Shown in pieces: positions 60,171 through 64,000 of a DNA stretch of 64,000 nucleotides. The notes beneath the pieces were generated by a model. It was given only the letters and a program-made list of their open reading frames with translations, did not search any database and was not told the DNA's origin. Made by a program: the position numbers and the translations under genes. The first letter of the stretch is position 1. Every line of letters starts with the position of its first letter. The stretch covers positions 242,396 through 306,395 of the forward strand of contig NZ_BNBY01000008.1 of assembly GCF_014656195.1 (NCBI RefSeq), given 5' to 3'. Source of the stretch: Kitasatospora xanthocidica (GTDB taxonomy: Bacteria > Actinomycetota > Actinomycetes > Streptomycetales > Streptomycetaceae).

Positions 60171-61259
60171 TCACGCCTCCCAGCGCACCGCCAGCACCGC
60201 CGCGTCGTCCGCCAGCCCGTCGGCCCCGACCCAGCCGCCGACGTCCGTCAGCACGGCGTCCAGCAGGTCCGCCGGGCTCCCGCCGTGCAGGCCCGGCAGC
60301 CGCTCCGCCAGCGGGTAGAACCGCCCGCCGGCGTCCCGGGCCTCCGACACGCCGTCGGTGTGCAGGAGCAGCAGGTCGCCCGGTTCCGGGTCGAAGCGCC
60401 GCGCCGGGTACGAGTCGCCGGTGAGCCCGCGCAGCCCCAGCGGCGGCGCCGGGAACGGGGGCTCCAGCTCGCTCACCAGGCCCGCCCGGCGCAGCAGCGG
60501 GGCCGGGTGGCCGCAGTTCACCACCCGGACCGGCCCGCGGTCCGGCGCCACGTCCAGCAGCACCGCGGTCGCGAACCGGTCCCCGTCCGGCCGGGCCGTG
60601 AGCGCCGCGTCCAGCCGCTCCGCCAGCCGCCCGGGATCGGCCTCGGTCCGCGCCGCCTCCCGGAACACCCCGAGGACGTCCGCCGCCGTCTCCACCGCGG
60701 GCAGCCCGTGCCCCTGGACGTCCGCGAGCAGGATCCGCACCCCGAACCGGGTCTCCACCACGGCGTACAGGTCCCCGCCGATCCGCGCCTCGGCCGCCGC
60801 CGCGACGTACCGCACCGCCACCCGCAGCGGGCCGATCCGCTCGGGCGGCGGCCGCAGCAGGGCCCGCTGCGCGGCCTCGGCCACCGTCCGGACCTGGAAC
60901 AGCTCCCGCTCGCGGGCCGCCACCAGGACGACGCTGGCGGCGCTGGCCAGCGTCGAGGCCAGCACGGTCACCGGCACGCTGATCCGCACGGACAGCGGCA
61001 GCTCCGCGTTGGCCGACTCCAGCAGCCCGACCGCGAGCAGCGCCGCCGCGCCGACCAGCAGCGGCACCCGGGCCCGCCGGGTGGTCGCCCCGGCGAGCAC
61101 GGGGGCCACCGCGAGCAGCGGCGCCAGGGTGGTCCCCGGGCCGATGGCCAGGGCCGCCACCACGGCGGCGACCAGCAGCAGGAGCGCGCCGTACAGCAGG
61201 GTCCGGGTCCGTCGGGGCAGATGCAGCGGCGGCACCCCGTCCGGGCCGTCGGCGGTCAC
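60171..61259 (-). CDS. Membrane-bound PP2C/SpoIIE-type serine phosphatase
   Basis: The 362-residue protein has about four transmembrane segments in the first 115 residues. A SpoIIE/PP2C phosphatase domain follows, with metal-binding Asp residues in IGGDLYAVVE, LLADVQGHG and LLLHTDGVSEAR, and DDAAVLAV at the end. Such proteins dephosphorylate anti-sigma-factor antagonists, of which Streptomyces has many. No anti-sigma gene is adjacent. GTG at 61259 has GGAGG four bases away. Confidence 0.88.
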   Translation of the reverse strand: MTADGPDGVPPLHLPRRTRTLLYGALLLLVAAVVAALAIGPGTTLAPLLAVAPVLAGATTRRARVPLLVGAAALLAVGLLESANAELPLSVRISVPVTVLASTLASAASVVLVAARERELFQVRTVAEAAQRALLRPPPERIGPLRVAVRYVAAAAEARIGGDLYAVVETRFGVRILLADVQGHGLPAVETAADVLGVFREAARTEADPGRLAERLDAALTARPDGDRFATAVLLDVAPDRGPVRVVNCGHPAPLLRRAGLVSELEPPFPAPPLGLRGLTGDSYPARRFDPEPGDLLLLHTDGVSEARDAGGRFYPLAERLPGLHGGSPADLLDAVLTDVGGWVGADGLADDAAVLAVRWEA

Positions 61260-61440
61260 GCGTCCTCCAGTGGTGCGGCGTCGGACGGGTCCGACAGGGG
61301 TCCGGCGGTCGGTCGGGCCGGTCGGGCCGCCCGACCGCGGACGGGTCGAAGGCCCCGGCGGAGCGGGGGCCACCGGTCCACTCTCCCCGCCCCGCCCCGG
61401 GGCGGCACCTCGGCGACGGCTCCGGCCCAGGCTCCGACCC
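61260..61440. other. Intergenic region upstream of the phosphatase gene
   Basis: No gene was seen. The span is very GC-rich, with repeated CGGTCGGTCGGGCCGG-like words near 61305, and ends at the MITE-like element that precedes the RluA gene. Confidence 0.4.
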
Positions 61441-61615
61441 AGGGCCTGTCTTCGGACTCCCGCCTGCGGGGCGACGCCGGGGCACGCGCCTCGCGGCGTT
61501 GTCGTCGGTCGCCAATGCTCCGCATGGACTCCCTCCTCCGCCTTGCGATGCACGCACCCCAACGCCGCCCCGCCCGCCCTGGCGGGCGGACGACGGGAGC
61601 CCGAAGACAGGCCCT
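61441..61615. mobile_element. MITE-like element, 175 bp
   Basis: The first 22 bases (AGGGCCTGTCTTCGGACTCC plus CG) are repeated in inverted form at the end with a single mismatch. The interior has no ORF or transposase. The size, the long near-perfect terminal repeats and the lack of coding content fit a miniature inverted-repeat transposable element moved by a transposase elsewhere. A target-site duplication is not clear. It ends 15 bases before the RluA start. Confidence 0.7.
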
Positions 61616-61630
61616 AAGCTGGGCCGGGAG

Positions 61631-62620
61631 ATGAGACGCAAGAGCCGCCGCCCGGCCTCCCCCCTCCCGCAGCGCCGGGGCGTGGACCCGGTGCACCTCC
61701 GGCTGCCGCTGGAAGGCCCCTGGCCGACCCTGCGGGAGCACCTGGTCGAGCGGCTGCGCGCCGTTCCGGCCGAGCGGATCGACGCGGCGCTGCGCGAGGG
61801 CGAGATCGTCGGCGAGCAGGGCCCGGTCGCCCCGGACGAACCGTTCCGCCCCGGTGCCCACCTGTGGTTCTACCGCGACCTCCCACCCGAGGTGCCGGTC
61901 CCGTTCGAGCTGGTCGTGCTGCACCGCGACGAGCACCTGGTCGTCGTCGACAAGCCGCACTTCCTGGCCACCACCCCGCGCGGCCGGCACGTCACGGAGA
62001 CCGCGCTCTCCCGGCTGCGGCACGCCCTCGACCTGCCCGCGCTCAGCCCCGCACACCGGCTGGACCGCCTCACCGCGGGTCTCGCCATGTTCGTGGTCCG
62101 CCCCGAGGACCGCGGCGCCTACCAGACGCTGTTCCGGGACCGCCTGGTCCGCAAGGAGTACCGGGCGATCGCCCCGTACGACCCCGGGCTGAGCCTGCCG
62201 CGCACGGTGCGCAGCCACATCGTCAAGGAGCGCGGCGTGATCGCCGCACAGGAGGTCGACGCGCCGCCGAACAGCGAGAGCCGGATCGACCTGCTGGAGC
62301 ACCGCGACGGCCTCGGCCGCTACCGGCTGCGCCCGCTCAGCGGCCGCACCCACCAGCTGCGACTGCACATGAGCGGTCTCGGACTGCCGATCCTCGGTGA
62401 CCCGGTGTACCCGGTGGTGCTGCCCGAACCGGCCCCCGACGACTTCCGCCGCCCGCTGCAACTGCTCGCCTCGACGGTCGAGTTCACCGATCCGCTGACC
62501 GGCCGCGAACGCCGCTTCGAGAGCCGCCGCACACTGACCGCCTGGACCGACCCGGAGGACTGGGCCGAGGGCCCATCAAGCAACTCCGGCGGCTCCGGCG
62601 GTTCCAACGCGCAGTCCTAG
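61631..62620 (+). CDS. RluA-family pseudouridine synthase
   Basis: The 329-residue protein isomerises uridines in rRNA or tRNA. The catalytic Asp is in HRLDRLTAGL, with VVDKPHFLATTPRGRH before it and SGRTHQLRLHMSGLGLPILGDPVYP after, typical of RluA proteins. The target RNA position is not predictable. ATG at 61631 lies within GGGAG-ATG, a tight ribosome site, directly after a MITE-like repeat that may have supplied or disrupted the upstream region. Confidence 0.92.
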   Translation: MRRKSRRPASPLPQRRGVDPVHLRLPLEGPWPTLREHLVERLRAVPAERIDAALREGEIVGEQGPVAPDEPFRPGAHLWFYRDLPPEVPVPFELVVLHRDEHLVVVDKPHFLATTPRGRHVTETALSRLRHALDLPALSPAHRLDRLTAGLAMFVVRPEDRGAYQTLFRDRLVRKEYRAIAPYDPGLSLPRTVRSHIVKERGVIAAQEVDAPPNSESRIDLLEHRDGLGRYRLRPLSGRTHQLRLHMSGLGLPILGDPVYPVVLPEPAPDDFRRPLQLLASTVEFTDPLTGRERRFESRRTLTAWTDPEDWAEGPSSNSGGSGGSNAQS

Positions 62621-62709
62621 GACCGTCCGACGATCTAGTCCCAAGGTCCGACCGGGTCCCCGTCCCGGCGGCCGATCCGGTGCGCGGCGGGCGGCGGGAT
62701 CGTTGCGGT

Positions 62710-63501
62710 ATGAACGCAGAACAGCGCACCGCCGTACCGCACTCCGCCCCCGTGGCCGTCGTCACCGGCGCCTCCCGAGGCCTCGGCCTGGCCCTCGCGC
62801 GGGCCCTCGCCGCCGACGGCTGGCAGCTGGTGATCACGGCCCGGGGCGCGGCCGAACTCGCCGCAGCCGAGGCCGGACTGGCCGCCGTCACCAAGGTCGT
62901 CGCGCTGCCCGGCAGCATCGTCGACGACGACCACCGCGCGCACCTGGCCGAGGCCGCCGAGCGGCTCGGCGGCGCGAGCCTGCTGGTCAACAACGCCGGT
63001 ACGCTCAACGGCGCCGCGGCCCCCGGGTCCGAGCCGCTGCCCCGGCTGGCGGACTACCCGCTGGCGGACCTGCTGGAGACCTTCGAGGTGAACGCGCTCG
63101 CGCCGATCGCGCTCACCCAGCTGGTGCTGCCCCAGCTGCGCGGCCACGCCGGCGCGGTCCTCAACATCAGCTCCGACGCCGCCGTGGTGGCCTACCCCGG
63201 CTGGGGCGGCTACGGCGCCAGCAAGGCGGCGCTCGACCTCGCCACCGCCGTACTCGCCCGGGAGGAACCGGAGTTGCGGGTCTGGGCGGTCGACCCGGGC
63301 GGCATGCGGACCCGGATGCTCCAGGAGGCCAGCCCGGGCGAGGACATCTCCGGCGAGGCGCTGCCCGAGGACGTCGCACCGGTCCTGCTCGGCCTGCTCC
63401 GCGATCGCACCCCGTCCGGCCGCTACCGGGCCGAGGACCTGGCCATCTCCGCTGTCACCGCCGTCCTCGCCGCCCCGGCCGCGGACCGGGCCGGGCGATG
63501 A
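62710..63501 (+). CDS. SDR-family oxidoreductase
   Basis: The 263-residue classical short-chain dehydrogenase has TGASRGLG at about 20-27, LLVNNAGTL, ISSDAA and YGASK as the catalytic set. The C-terminal end is compatible with NADP use, but the substrate is unknown. ATG at 62710 is chosen as the residues before it are intergenic. The QueA-like gene starts inside its stop codon (ATGA), so the two are translationally coupled. Confidence 0.88.
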   Translation: MNAEQRTAVPHSAPVAVVTGASRGLGLALARALAADGWQLVITARGAAELAAAEAGLAAVTKVVALPGSIVDDDHRAHLAEAAERLGGASLLVNNAGTLNGAAAPGSEPLPRLADYPLADLLETFEVNALAPIALTQLVLPQLRGHAGAVLNISSDAAVVAYPGWGGYGASKAALDLATAVLAREEPELRVWAVDPGGMRTRMLQEASPGEDISGEALPEDVAPVLLGLLRDRTPSGRYRAEDLAISAVTAVLAAPAADRAGR

Positions 63502-64000
63502 GCGCACCCGCCGATCCCGGCCTCGACCTCACCGTGCCGCCCGAACTCTCCGCCCGCGCCCCGGCGGAGGCCCGCGGCACGGCCCGGGACGCCGTCCGGA
63601 TGCTGGTCGGCCGGCGGGCCACCGGCGCCGTCGAGCACCGCCGGTTCACCGACCTGCCCGAGGTGCTGCGCCCGGGGGACCTGCTGGTGGTGAACAACTC
63701 GGCCACCCTCCCGGCCGCCCTGCCCGGGCGGCTGCCCGACGGCACGCCCGTCGCGCTGCACGTCTCCTCCGCTCAGCCGGACCGGAACGGCACCCACCTG
63801 GTGGAGTTGCGCCGGGTGGTGCCGGGCGAGGCGGCGGCGTACTACCCGCCGGAGGAGTCCCCGGCCCGCACGGGGCTGCGGGTCGCGCTTCCCGAGGGTG
63901 GTGCGGCGGTGCTGGCCGGGGCCTTCACCGCCCGCCTCTGGTACGCCGAACTCTCCCTTCCCGAGGGGATGTTGCCGTACCTGGCACGGCACGGCCGGGC
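63498..64000 (+). CDS. QueA-like S-adenosylmethionine:tRNA ribosyltransferase-isomerase, truncated by window end
   Basis: The visible 167 codons show the QueA start: DLTVPPELSARAPAE, RMLVGRRATGAVEHRRFTDLPEVLRPGDLLVVNNSATLPAAL and WYAELSLPEGMLPYLARHGR. QueA adds the cyclopentene-forming ribosyl group from SAM in queuosine synthesis. Streptomyces carry QueA-like paralogues whose tRNA target is less certain. ATG at 63498 overlaps the SDR stop. The C-terminal part lies beyond the window. Confidence 0.85.
   Translation, partial: MSAPADPGLDLTVPPELSARAPAEARGTARDAVRMLVGRRATGAVEHRRFTDLPEVLRPGDLLVVNNSATLPAALPGRLPDGTPVALHVSSAQPDRNGTHLVELRRVVPGEAAAYYPPEESPARTGLRVALPEGGAAVLAGAFTARLWYAELSLPEGMLPYLARHGR

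Noticed and set aside
61441..61615. The inverted repeat as a simple terminator
   Set aside because: The two 22-bp arms are about 130 bases apart, far too distant for an intrinsic terminator hairpin, and they bracket a non-coding block as in a MITE.

Overview
The window is a stretch of high-GC actinobacterial chromosome. Codons end almost always in G or C, GTG and TTG starts are common, four-base ATGA/GTGA overlaps are frequent, and several families typical of Streptomycetaceae are present (S-adenosyl methyltransferase of the DUF574 type, DUF5990, DUF5995, a MmyB-like XRE regulator, sodF behind a Nur-like box). A Streptomyces or Kitasatospora chromosome is the best guess. No rRNA, tRNA, CRISPR array, prophage or intact insertion sequence was seen. 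One short MITE-like repeat and several expanded short tandem repeats were.

Layout. 1-8.6 kb: a kdpB gene without kdpA beside it, a 59-residue peptide gene with a diaminopimelate-decarboxylase-like gene, a DUF574 methyltransferase, a DUF2785-type protein, then a nucleotidyltransferase-like gene paired with a radical SAM gene. 8.7-18.1 kb: a galactoside-use region with a sugar ABC importer, GH36 alpha-galactosidase, LacI regulator, then a divergent DeoR regulator and galTK. 18-23.4 kb: small oxidoreductases, an XRE regulator, a YciO/Sua5-type protein, a P450 behind a 9-bp tandem repeat, and a Fur-family regulator facing katG (23.6-25.9 kb). 25.9-31.3 kb: two-component system divergent from an ABC exporter.

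32.5-34.9 kb holds the most interesting locus: a 27-codon peptide gene, an atypical cytochrome P450 and a JmjC-type oxygenase, all on the minus strand, closed by a 13-bp-stem terminator. It reads as a compact, apparently undescribed class of oxidatively tailored ribosomal peptide cluster. 35-46 kb: DUF5990 protein, secreted M9 collagenase, sodF with a Nur-like operator, methylmalonyl-CoA mutase (both subunits and its chaperone GTPase), an NlpC/P60 wall hydrolase and a BlaI-type repressor. 46.3-49.8 kb: an FtsX-type ABC system.

49.96-53.7 kb is a magnesium locus: an M-box (ykoK) riboswitch, a 23-codon leader ORF whose ribosome binding site can pair with its own coding sequence, an Nramp-related transporter whose metal-site residues are changed as in Mg2+-type NRMT proteins, MgtC, and a YoaK-family membrane protein. 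The rest (53.8-64 kb) is mostly housekeeping: NUDIX hydrolase, an odd zinc-ribbon/SDR fusion, GuaB1-type GMP reductase, PP2C phosphatase, RluA pseudouridine synthase, SDR and the start of a QueA-like gene.
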